This document shows, piece by piece, positions 1-9,200 of a stretch of 64,000 bases of DNA; within the stretch, counting starts at the first letter, position 1; every line of letters begins with the position of its first letter. Origin of the DNA: Luteolibacter flavescens (GTDB taxonomy: Bacteria > Verrucomicrobiota > Verrucomicrobiia > Verrucomicrobiales > Akkermansiaceae); assembly GCF_025950085.1 (NCBI RefSeq), contig NZ_JAPDDS010000008.1, positions 62,001 to 126,000 on the forward strand. Reading direction: 5' to 3'. Under the pieces are notes generated by a model. That model saw nothing but the letters and a program-made list of their open reading frames with translations, did no database searches and was not told the DNA's origin. The translations under genes and the position numbers were made by a program.

Positions 1-67
1 TCCGGTGGCCGTTGCCGAGCCTGCGCTCGCCTGAGCTTCCGGTTAAATTCGCTTCCCGCCTCTTTTC

Positions 68-1006
68 ATGAAGTCCCCTCGCCTCTCCCGCGCGGCCGGT
101 TGGTCACTGGTCGAGTTGCTCGTCGTGGTGACGGTCATGGGCTTCGTCGCCTCCGCCATGGCGGGTGCGATGCACTGGCTGTCGGGCAGGCATCAGGCGC
201 GGGAGGCCGCGCTGGAGTTCCAGTCCATGGTGCGGGAGGCAAGTGCGCTTGCCCGGCGGGAAATGGCACCGGTGCGCCTCGCCTTCCTCCTGCCCGGCAG
301 CGGGGATGCGCTGGAAAGAGCGGGTGTCGGAGACGGGGATGATGCCCCGGAGACGGGATGCCGCCTGCTTGTCTTCCGCGTGCCCGGCCGTCACCTACCG
401 GTGCAGTCGCTGCTCGCGCCCGAGGATGACATCGTGCCCGCGCTTCCCGTCGCCCGCACGCCGCGCTTTTCCTCCACCACGGGCGGATGGACCGCCGCGC
501 CGAATCGCCGCACCTGGACCCGCTGGCAGAAGGTGGATCTCGGCGGAGACTTCGTGCGCGCCTACACGGAGCAGGGCTTCGAGGCCGTCACGGGGAAATA
601 TCAATGCAGGCCGGAGACCACCTGGTCCGAGGTGGATGATGGCCGCGGCTCGCAGGCGGACGCGTATTCCATCTACCCGGAGGACTTTGCCCTCAGCCCC
701 TTCCGAGACCTGCGCGGCATCGTCACCGCGGTGCTGCCCGGGGACGAGAGCGTCACGCTGTCCGGCACTGGCCGCGTCAGCGCTGGGGATGTCTTCGGCG
801 GCCAAGAGGTGCCGCACTGGTCGGAGCGCAGCGGGGAAAGCCGGGCGGACCGCGTCGAGTTGCCCGCCATTGATTTCATGCCGGACGGCGGCCTGGCCTG
901 CCGTGAGGACGAGGAGGAATTGGAGTTCCACTTCGGCGACCAGGGGAAGGATTCCCACTGGATCGTGAAGATAAGAACCTCCGACGGGGAGGTATGGCAG
1001 GAATGA
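68..1006 (+). CDS. Verru_Chthon cassette protein D-like pseudopilin (GspH-like)
   Basis: A 312-residue type IV pilin-like protein. The N-terminus has a short basic leader ending in Gly11, then WSLVE, so a prepilin peptidase would leave a mature protein with the conserved Glu at +5, followed by a hydrophobic helix to about residue 34. The rest is soluble and has no motif I can name. Length, position and N-terminus match the Verru_Chthon cassette D family (TIGR02596-like), assigned from memory. It is the first gene of the operon, and its stop overlaps the next ATG as ATGA at 1003-1006. By position and E5 motif it corresponds to GspH of type II secretion; that role is inferred. No ribosome site or promoter is clear in the 67 bases before it. 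Confidence 0.8.
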   Translation: MKSPRLSRAAGWSLVELLVVVTVMGFVASAMAGAMHWLSGRHQAREAALEFQSMVREASALARREMAPVRLAFLLPGSGDALERAGVGDGDDAPETGCRLLVFRVPGRHLPVQSLLAPEDDIVPALPVARTPRFSSTTGGWTAAPNRRTWTRWQKVDLGGDFVRAYTEQGFEAVTGKYQCRPETTWSEVDDGRGSQADAYSIYPEDFALSPFRDLRGIVTAVLPGDESVTLSGTGRVSAGDVFGGQEVPHWSERSGESRADRVELPAIDFMPDGGLACREDEEELEFHFGDQGKDSHWIVKIRTSDGEVWQE

Positions 1007-1452
1007 AACATCACCCTCGCACTCGCCGCCGCCGTCTCCGCCATGCGCGCGGCTTCACGCTCATCGATACCTCCATGGCCATCGGGCTCATGGCCGTGAT
1101 GGTGCTGCCCATCCTGGGCCTGCTGACGGTGGGCACCGTGGAGGCGGGCCGGGCGCGCGGATTGCGAGAGACCGCCGGCCTGCGCGATGAGCTGCGGCTG
1201 CGGCTCCAGGATCGCTCGTGGCCGGAGGAGTCGCAGGGTGGCCGCGAGTGGAGGGCGAGCGTGGACTTCGACCGCAAGTGCCGCCTCATCGCGGGCGAGG
1301 ACATGATCCCCTGGGTGAAGGTCGAACTGGAGGGCATGGCTGCCCCGGGATTTCAGAGCGAGCGCTTCGAGGCAGTGAAAATCCGCATCACCGCCGCGCG
1401 CTCAGGCAAGCTCCTGGACGAGGCGGTCGTGCAGCGCGTGAAGGGATCGTGA
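1003..1452 (+). CDS. Verru_Chthon cassette protein B-like pseudopilin (GspI-like)
   Basis: A 149-residue pilin-like protein. I chose ATG 1003, which overlaps the previous stop, over the in-frame ATG at 994. A very basic leader (RTRRRRLRHARG) precedes FTLID at residues 18-22, so the usual +5 Glu is Asp. A hydrophobic helix runs to about residue 42 and a short, mostly polar domain follows. Small size and second place in the set match GspI and the cassette B family (TIGR02598-like). The end overlaps the next start as GTGA at 1449-1452. The Glu-to-Asp change at +5 is conservative but unusual, since that residue helps recruit a pilin into the fibre. Its role as a minor pseudopilin is inferred. Confidence 0.78.
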   Translation: MKHHPRTRRRRLRHARGFTLIDTSMAIGLMAVMVLPILGLLTVGTVEAGRARGLRETAGLRDELRLRLQDRSWPEESQGGREWRASVDFDRKCRLIAGEDMIPWVKVELEGMAAPGFQSERFEAVKIRITAARSGKLLDEAVVQRVKGS

Positions 1453-2060
1453 AAAGGCGGCATCATTCATTCTCCGGCTTCACGATCCTCGAGATGGTCG
1501 TGAATCTTTCGCTGCTTTCCGGGCTGCTGATCTGCATCGGCGGGCTCGTCACGCGCACCTCGGACACGGTCAAGGACTCCGCAGGAAAGCTCGCCGCCGC
1601 GGAGAAGTCTGAGTCCATCCGACGCCTGCTGGCTGCGGATCTGGCCGCGCTGCCTGCCACCTCGGAGGGCGCGCTGGAGTGCTCTTCCTCCGCGGATGCC
1701 TGGTCGCTCGACCTGCGCCTGCCATCCCGCGAGGGCGGGTGGAAGGACGTGCGCTACCGCTGGAAGCAGGAGAAGGGAACGCTGGTCCGCTCGCTGCGGG
1801 AGGGCCGCGAGACCACATCGAATGTCGTCGGCACCGGCTTCTCTTCCATCTCGTCACATTGGCTCAAGCGTGCCGCGCAGGATCGCGAGGATGCGCCGCA
1901 GTCATGGAGCCGCGCGGAGGCACCCGCGCTGTTGCACCTGGAGTTGGCCACCTCGCGGTTGCGTGAGGAGGGTCGGCGCGATCGTCTGGAGAAGTCCCGC
2001 GGCGAGACCTCCGATTTCCGTTTCCTCATGCCGGTGGGAGGCGGTCCGGCGGAGCGATGA
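1449..2060 (+). CDS. Verru_Chthon cassette protein C-like pseudopilin (GspJ-like)
   Basis: A 203-residue pilin-like protein with a GTG start that overlaps the previous stop. I chose it because the prepilin motif follows directly: Gly10, then FTILE with Glu at +5, and a hydrophobic helix to about residue 35. Residues near 40-70 form an amphipathic Glu/Lys/Arg-rich stretch typical of the pilin spine. The rest is a soluble domain of unknown fold. Place and size match GspJ and the cassette C family (TIGR02599-like). The end overlaps the next gene as ATGA at 2057-2060, so the four pilin-like genes are probably made in fixed proportion by coupled translation. Reading frames open further upstream only because of GC bias. 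Confidence 0.78.
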   Translation: MKRRHHSFSGFTILEMVVNLSLLSGLLICIGGLVTRTSDTVKDSAGKLAAAEKSESIRRLLAADLAALPATSEGALECSSSADAWSLDLRLPSREGGWKDVRYRWKQEKGTLVRSLREGRETTSNVVGTGFSSISSHWLKRAAQDREDAPQSWSRAEAPALLHLELATSRLREEGRRDRLEKSRGETSDFRFLMPVGGGPAER

Positions 2061-5000
2061 AGCGCGTTGTCCGCCGCGATGCGCCCGGCGCCGCCCTGCT
2101 ATGGGTCGTGCTGCTCGGTGGCTTCATGTCCGTCCTGTGCCTGTATTTTCTCACCACCGGTCACGAGGCGAGGTTGCGTGCGGACTTCGACCACGCGGAG
2201 GTGACGGCGGATGACCTGCTGGCATCCGCGAAGGGCGAGATCCTGGCGAAGCTCGACGAGGGATTCTCCGTCGGAGCCGGTGAAGGGAGCGTGGCTGCCA
2301 TGCCCGGCCTGCTGGAGGTGAAGCGCTACGACGAGCCGCTGAACCGGGGCGGCGAGACGGGCGAGGCGGCATTCGAGAACGACGCCTTCTTCGCCAAGCC
2401 CTTCGCCGCGGAATACGGCGGCAAGCCCGCGAACCCGCGCTGGATCCCGATGTTCTCGTGGAAGGACTTCGCGCCACGGCTGAAGCACCTCTCCGTGGAT
2501 GGCGGTGCGCCCGCGAAGGAGAACCCGGACTACAATCCCTACGCGGCCTTCAACATCAATACCGCCGACAATCCCTGGCAGCCCGGCACCACGTGGATCA
2601 CCGGCGTGCCCGAGGCCAGCGGTGCCACCGTGCGCACGTCGCTCGCGGGCCAAGGGAAGGAGATCGCCCCGGGCTCGACCTCCGCCGAGCGCCCCATCTG
2701 GGTGCAGTGGATCCCCGTGCTGAAGGACCCCTCGCAGCCGCCGTCGGCGAAGAACCCGATGATCGGGCGCTATGCCTACTGGGTGGATCTGGAGAATACC
2801 AAGCTGAGGGCCGATCTGCCGCTGCGCTCCATCCGCGGCGAGGCAGCCTACGGACGCCTCGTCGGTGAGTCCGGTGCGGTGGATGGTGGCCGCTCGCCCT
2901 ACGATCAGGACGGCCACAATTCCGCCCGCGGCCTGCTGGCGAAGCTCGAGCAGGTCGTCCCGGGGAAGGATATCGAGGGCCAGCCCGCCACGCGCGGCGG
3001 ACGCCCCGGTCCCGGCCTCTCCGCGCTCCATGCTCGAGATGCCCGCGAGGCATGGCTCGGCCCGGATGCCCCGGCAAGTACTACGGATCTGGTAGATTGG
3101 GCGTTCTTCGAGAGCCCGCGACGCTCCCGCGCGGAGGGGATGACCGCGGGGAAGGATCTCGCGGACCAGCTCGCGAATGCCGGATCGCGCGCGAGGCCTG
3201 CCCATCCGTGGTTCTCCGATCTGCGTGCTGCCGTGGGGAATGACGCCGAGCGCGTGAAGCTCGCCCGCCAGGTCGGCACCGCACTCACTTTCCAGGGCGA
3301 GGAAGAACAGCTCGATCCGCTCGGCCGCCCGCGCATCGACCTGCAGGAGTTCCAGAAGCAGGCCACGGGCAATCGCGGTACCACCGTCTCCCTCGCGGCC
3401 ATCACCGGCAGCGAGCTGTGGAGCCGCCTCGGCGATGGTGCCTACCAGCGGGCCTACCAGCCGGGCGCCAAGGCGAAGTCCTTCTTCGATTCGCTCGCGC
3501 CCTTCGCCCCCAGCGGCCAGTCCGCCGCCCTCCAGATGCTGGTGAATGTCGCGGAGGCCGCCCAGCCGGACAGCGTGCCGCCGCTCATCGACACCGCCGC
3601 TGGCATCGTCGGCGCGCGCTCCATGCCCTACGTCGCGGAGGTTAGCACCCGCGCCCGCAGCGCCTACTGGCTGCTGCCAAAGGAAGATCGCGAGGATCGC
3701 ACGAAGCTCCTCCAAACGACCGGCACCGGCTCCTACGGTTACACCTACAAGCAGAAGCGACTGCACCACTACGCCACCCACGCCGTGGTCGATCTCTGCA
3801 TCGGCCTGGTGAATCCGGACCCTTTCGAGACCGAGCCTTTCACCGGCGAGATCGAGTTCGACATCACCTGGGGCACGCTGCCCGCGGGCGCGACCGTCGA
3901 GAAGACCTTCAAGGCACCCCTGCACGGCCACTTCACCGCGAACTCGCTGCCCGGCAAGGACGCGAAGGAACTCCAGCCGCTGGGCCACACCGTGAACATC
4001 CGCCTCGGCGTCTTCCCGGTGGCGGCGCTGAATGACGACAAGTTCGCGAGCTGCCTGCGCATCCGCGGCTGGAAGATTCGCCGGGGTGGCCAGGTCTGGC
4101 ACCAGGTGCCCGTGAAGCACCCCGGGGCCGCAGGCTCCATCGACTGGTGGCGCATGTCCCAGGCCGGGACGAATGCCGGTAGCGCGGACGACGACTCGTC
4201 GCTCGCCGCCTATCGCGATGGCGGCGGCCGCTCGGTCGGCTGGTTTTGCATGAAGACGCTCGACGCCCTCATCCCCGAGAGCCTCGGCGTCAGCGGGTGG
4301 ACGGATGCAAATGCCACCGATACCGCGATGAAGTCCCGCGTTGCCACGTGGCTCGACCTCACGCCGAAGACCTCCGTGATGGAGCGCGTCGTCTGCCTGG
4401 ATCCCACCCTCGGCCATCGCACCGGGAATCCCATGCTGCCCGGTCTCTTCGGCCGCGGGCACTTCTACGGCGCGCAGGGTCACTTCTGGCGCAGGCAGCC
4501 GGTCATCAAGCCGCAGCCCGTGGTGTATGTCGGCCAGACCTTGCCAAAGATCGATCATCTCGCGGACACCCGCTGGGAGGTCAGTGCCATGGCGGGCGGC
4601 TCGGCCAGCGTCACCGTGCAGCGCGAGAGCGGGGGTCGCCTCTCCGCGGCGAATGCCTCGTGGCCGGTGGCGGACTCCACTGCCACGCGCCTTGCGGACT
4701 ACTCGGGCGAATGCCTCACCCACGAGTTGATCGTGCCGGGCACGGAGGGCGAGCCCGGCGGTGGCAAGCGCGCCGACTCTCTCACCGCCATCTACCGCAT
4801 CCCCTCCGTGGAGGGCGAGGCCGCACCGGGCCGACTCGGCCTGCCTGCGCTGCCCACCACCGTGAAGATCGACGCCGCCACCGCAGTGAAGAACACCGAC
4901 CTCGAGGTGGCTGCTTCCCCCGTGGACGAGGACAAGTTCACGAAACTGCCCGATGGCAAGAAGGGCGCGCGCGGCTTCCACTGCTCCGCCCCGGCGAAGC

Positions 5001-6229
5001 GCTACTTCACCTCGCCCGGCGAGATCGGCTTCTGCCACTCCGGCTTCCCGCTCACGCCCATCCAGATCGGCCCGGACGAAGGCCGCACGCCGAACCAGCT
5101 CAACAGCCCGCTGAATGGCCCGCCGATGCGGATGCTGCTGGACCTCCTGCGGATGCCGTCTTCCGGCCCGGCGTGGAACGTGAATACCTCCGTCGCCCAT
5201 GACGAATACCTCGCACTGCGCGAAGGAGGCGAAACCACCCAGGAGCTGAAGGACTCTTCGGACGTGGGCAAGGACCCGCTGCATGCCGTGTGGCTGCCCG
5301 CGGCGCAGGGTTTCCTCCCGCGAGAAACCGGCTCTGAATCCTATCGCGGCAAGGAGGCGAAGAATCTCGCCGAGAAGTCTCCCGGCAGCCTGCTCGACCG
5401 GAATCTCAGCCCCTTCCCGCAACTCCGCCGCCCGTGGGACATGTGGCTCGGCGTGGTGGGCGGGGACTTCTCGCGCAGTGGCGAAAGCCTGCGTTGGGGC
5501 GTGGGAAATGCGGCTTTCGATTTCTTCGGTCCCGGTTTCTTCACGTGGCGTCCAGGAGATGGCGCAGGTGGTGACCCGTGGATCGACTTCGGCTCGGATC
5601 TCCCCGGCCAGGGCCGCCTGCTCGCCTACGGCGTGGATGGACGGAAGGACGACAAGAACGACGGCAAGGGAACGCTGAAAGGCCGCCACGCTGCGGACCA
5701 GAATCTCGATCTCATCAATGGCGGTGCCGGCTTTCACATGCCCGCCCACTTCGCCACGCGCTTCAGCCTCCTGCCCGTGCGCCACTTCCGCAGCGATCTC
5801 GCGATCGACTATCACCAGGAGAGTCACGAGAGCGGGTGGCTGCGTTTCAAGACGGCGCTCAATCCCGGCCTGGGTGCCGCCTCGTCGGCGGGCGACATGG
5901 CGGGGGATAAGGAACTCGGCGAGTCCATGGACGGCGCGTCCTTCCCCGGAGGCCACCATTCGTCCGGCATTTTTTACCAGGCACCCATGGCCCTGCTGGT
6001 GAATCAGGCGGGCGTCTCGGCGAATGCCTTCTCCGCCTACGTCGTCGTCGAGTCCGTCCGCGACCGCGGCAAGAAGCGCGAGGGCGTGGCGAATTCCGGT
6101 CGCGGCCATTGCGATCCCGATGACGAGGTGGTCGCCCGCCGCTGGGCCCGTATCCTGATTTTGAAAGAACGCGACGCCTCCGGCGCGGCGCGATTCCGCA
6201 CTGTCCTGACCGACACCGCCGGCCACTGA
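2057..6229 (+). CDS. Verru_Chthon cassette protein A, giant GspK-like pseudopilin
   Basis: A 1390-residue protein anchored by a pilin-like N-terminus. After a basic leader ending in Gly11 come AALLW and a hydrophobic helix to about residue 32, then GHEARLRADFDHAEVTAD. GspK subunits look the same: no Glu at +5 and an EARL-type stretch after the helix. The remaining roughly 1350 residues are predicted to be outside the membrane, with many Gly/Pro/Trp-rich loops and no catalytic motif I recognise. GspK is usually 300-350 residues, so this is greatly enlarged. Family assignment (TIGR02600-like) rests on size, N-terminus and operon. Function is unknown; I infer a tip or cap subunit of a pseudopilus or secretion device. 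Confidence 0.8.
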   Translation: MKRVVRRDAPGAALLWVVLLGGFMSVLCLYFLTTGHEARLRADFDHAEVTADDLLASAKGEILAKLDEGFSVGAGEGSVAAMPGLLEVKRYDEPLNRGGETGEAAFENDAFFAKPFAAEYGGKPANPRWIPMFSWKDFAPRLKHLSVDGGAPAKENPDYNPYAAFNINTADNPWQPGTTWITGVPEASGATVRTSLAGQGKEIAPGSTSAERPIWVQWIPVLKDPSQPPSAKNPMIGRYAYWVDLENTKLRADLPLRSIRGEAAYGRLVGESGAVDGGRSPYDQDGHNSARGLLAKLEQVVPGKDIEGQPATRGGRPGPGLSALHARDAREAWLGPDAPASTTDLVDWAFFESPRRSRAEGMTAGKDLADQLANAGSRARPAHPWFSDLRAAVGNDAERVKLARQVGTALTFQGEEEQLDPLGRPRIDLQEFQKQATGNRGTTVSLAAITGSELWSRLGDGAYQRAYQPGAKAKSFFDSLAPFAPSGQSAALQMLVNVAEAAQPDSVPPLIDTAAGIVGARSMPYVAEVSTRARSAYWLLPKEDREDRTKLLQTTGTGSYGYTYKQKRLHHYATHAVVDLCIGLVNPDPFETEPFTGEIEFDITWGTLPAGATVEKTFKAPLHGHFTANSLPGKDAKELQPLGHTVNIRLGVFPVAALNDDKFASCLRIRGWKIRRGGQVWHQVPVKHPGAAGSIDWWRMSQAGTNAGSADDDSSLAAYRDGGGRSVGWFCMKTLDALIPESLGVSGWTDANATDTAMKSRVATWLDLTPKTSVMERVVCLDPTLGHRTGNPMLPGLFGRGHFYGAQGHFWRRQPVIKPQPVVYVGQTLPKIDHLADTRWEVSAMAGGSASVTVQRESGGRLSAANASWPVADSTATRLADYSGECLTHELIVPGTEGEPGGGKRADSLTAIYRIPSVEGEAAPGRLGLPALPTTVKIDAATAVKNTDLEVAASPVDEDKFTKLPDGKKGARGFHCSAPAKRYFTSPGEIGFCHSGFPLTPIQIGPDEGRTPNQLNSPLNGPPMRMLLDLLRMPSSGPAWNVNTSVAHDEYLALREGGETTQELKDSSDVGKDPLHAVWLPAAQGFLPRETGSESYRGKEAKNLAEKSPGSLLDRNLSPFPQLRRPWDMWLGVVGGDFSRSGESLRWGVGNAAFDFFGPGFFTWRPGDGAGGDPWIDFGSDLPGQGRLLAYGVDGRKDDKNDGKGTLKGRHAADQNLDLINGGAGFHMPAHFATRFSLLPVRHFRSDLAIDYHQESHESGWLRFKTALNPGLGAASSAGDMAGDKELGESMDGASFPGGHHSSGIFYQAPMALLVNQAGVSANAFSAYVVVESVRDRGKKREGVANSGRGHCDPDDEVVARRWARILILKERDASGAARFRTVLTDTAGH

Positions 6230-6230
6230 A

Positions 6231-9200
6231 ATGAAACGACTGATCCTAGCCCTCAGCACCCTCGCGGCCTCCCACGCCGCCACGGTGCCCTTCGAATCCG
6301 AGCCGGACCTCGCGGCCTACACGGTCACGAACCTCAATGGTGCGCTCACCCGCGAGAACGGCATCGGTGCCGGCAATCCCGTCACCGGCGGCCTTCGCTA
6401 CCAAGGCAACTCCGGCGGCAACGACCGCGGCGCGGTGGCCCGCAAGCTGGTCCCCGTGGCCCAGGCGGACGGTGTGTGGACCTCGTCCATCCTGCTCAGC
6501 CCGCGCGAGATCGACAGTTCCACTTCGGACAAGGCCGAGGTGCGCATGGGCTTCGCCGCCACCGACACGACGAATGCCTCCAAGCCGTGGGAATACTTCC
6601 ACAAGAACAACGACTCGATCAGCCTGACGCTGAAGGCCGAGCACAAGCCCTCCGACAGCAAGACGAGGCAGATCGAGTGCGAGATCACGAACCGCGTCAC
6701 CTCCGAGGCGAACTCGATGAAGCTGGCGGTGAACAACAGCGCCCACTTCGATGACTGGCTCCGCCTGACCTTGAAGATGGTCCGCTCCGGCGGAAATGAT
6801 TTTTCCGTGAGCTACACGCTCGAGAGCCTCGGCGCGGACGGCACCGCCGCTCCTGTCGCCATCCTGAGCTCCACGCCGGTCACTCTGGCGAATGCGCCGC
6901 TCGCCACCGCCGCCAGCGTTTACGAGGGCTTCGCGGTGAAGACGGAGAAGTCGAAGACGACCTCGGTGTTCTTCGACGATCACGAGACGGTGTTCTCCGC
7001 CGTGGCGCCACAGTCACCCGTCGCCGCGGCTGCCACCGCCGTCGCCGCACAGGGCTTCACCGCAGGATGGCAGGCACCCGCCGCCGGCGTCTATCCCGCC
7101 TCCTACGTGCTGGAAGTGACCACCGCCGCGAACAACTTCGCGCCGGGCTCCTTCCTCGCCGCGGACGGCACCCCCGGCCAGGCAGCAGGCATCCCGGTCA
7201 GCGGTCTTTCCCAAGCCATCACCGGCCTCTCGCCACAGACCGCCTACGTCTATCGCGTCCGCTCCGTGAACGTGGTGGGCCAGAGCGATCCCTCCGCCGT
7301 CACGAACGTCCAGACGCTCTCGCTCACCCAGAATTCCCCTCCGACGCTGGATGCGATCGGAAACGTGGGACCCTTCTCCCTTTCGCAAAGCACGGTGGTC
7401 ATCCCGCTCACCGGCATTTCCGCAGGTGGCGAGACCGACCAGACCGTCACCGTCTCGGCCACCTCCAGCAATCCCGCGATCGCGACGGCCAGCGTGAGCC
7501 ACACCTCGCCCGCGGACACCGGGTCCCTCACGCTCACAATGGGAGACACCGAGGGCACGGCCACCATCACCGTCACCGCGAATGACGGCCAGGCCGCCGA
7601 CCACACCACCACCCGCACCTTCACCGTCACGCTGCGGAATCCTCCCGCGGTGCTCGGCTTTGAAAGCGCGGCGGATCTCGACGACCTCGCCGTCACCACG
7701 AATGCAAACCTCGTCCACACGTGGCAGGCAGGTGCCGGTGCGGGAGATCCCGCCTCCGGCGGCATCGTCGTTTCCAGCAGTTCCACCTCCGGCGACCATG
7801 GCTTCGTGGGCTGGCGAAAGCAGGGCCACCCGCTCGCCGGGTCCTCGCTGCTGCGCACGTCCATCCTCTTCAATCCCTCGCAGGTGGATGACGCCACCTC
7901 GGATGAGGCGAAGCTCGAGCTCCGCGTGGGCTTCATCCCCACGCTCACGCTGAATGCCAGCAAGCCCCACGAGTTTCTCCACAAGTCGAACCAGGCCATC
8001 AGCGTGGTCATCAAGGCCGAGCACAAGCCCAGTGACGCCTCCAAATCCCGCAAGATCGAAGCCGAGATCGGCAATGCCGACGGCAGCGGCGACGAGACGA
8101 AGGCGGGCAAGCTCACGCTGCTCAACAGCGCCTCGATGAACAACTGGCTGCGCGTGTCCCTCACACTCGTCCCCGCAGGCGGCTCCACCTTCCTCGCCTC
8201 CTACCAACTGGAAGACCTCGGCGAACACGGCACGTCCACGCCGGTCGTGATCATGGAGTCCGGGCCGTTCTCCTTCACGAATGCCGCGATGGGCTCCGCC
8301 GCCGACCTCTACGCCGCTTACGCGGGCAAGCTGGACAAGCAGCTCACCTACCTGCGGCTGGATGACCACCGCTCCGTCGCGCAGACCGACCCGCCGTCCG
8401 CGCCGCAGGCCGCCGCGGCCACGCAGGTGACCGCCTCCAGCTTCCAGGCAAACTGGCAACCTGCCGGTGAAGTCTATCCCGCCGGATGGATTGTCGAGGT
8501 CGTGCCGGACGGTGCTTCCTTCACTGCAGGCAATTTCATCTCGGCCACCGGATCCACGGGGCAGGCCGCAGGCATCATTCTCACGGAAAGCACCGCACGC
8601 ACGCTGCGCATCTCCGGTCTCGCCGCGGGCACCGGCTACCGCTACCGCGTCATTGGCACGAATCCGAATGGGTCCAGCGATGCCTCCGGCGAGATCGCCG
8701 TGACCACCCTGGCCGCCGGCATGAATGCTAGGCCGACGCTCGCCGCGATCGCGAATCCCGCACCCATCGCCATCAATGGCGCCCAGCAGACCGTCGCGCT
8801 CTCGGGCATCACCAGCGGTGGTGAGGAAGGCCAGACGCTCAGCGTCACCGCCACCTCGTCAAATCCCGGGCTCATCCCGAATCCCGTCGCAAGCTACACG
8901 TCTCCGGCCACCACCGGCAGCCTCGCCTTCACCCCGGTTCCGGGCGTCGTGGGCAACGCCGTCATCACCGTGACCGTCAGCGACGGCGCTTCCAACAACG
9001 CGACCTACCAGCGCACCTTCACCGTCATCGTCGTCGATCCGGATCCGGTCATCGACTTCGATGATCCCGCGGACCTGAATGCCATCGCGATCACCACGTC
9101 GAATGCCACGCTGACCCACGCGCCTGCCGGTGGCACGTCTTCCAGCGGCGGCCTCGCCTTCGTCGGCAGCACCAGCAATGACCGCGTGGCCTTCGCCGTT

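Noticed and set aside
2099-6283. A 1394-codon open frame on the minus strand opposite the giant pseudopilin A
   Set aside because: It mirrors the plus-strand gene in a high-GC region, has no start context or family motif and is rich in Arg/Gly/Ala/His as antisense frames are.
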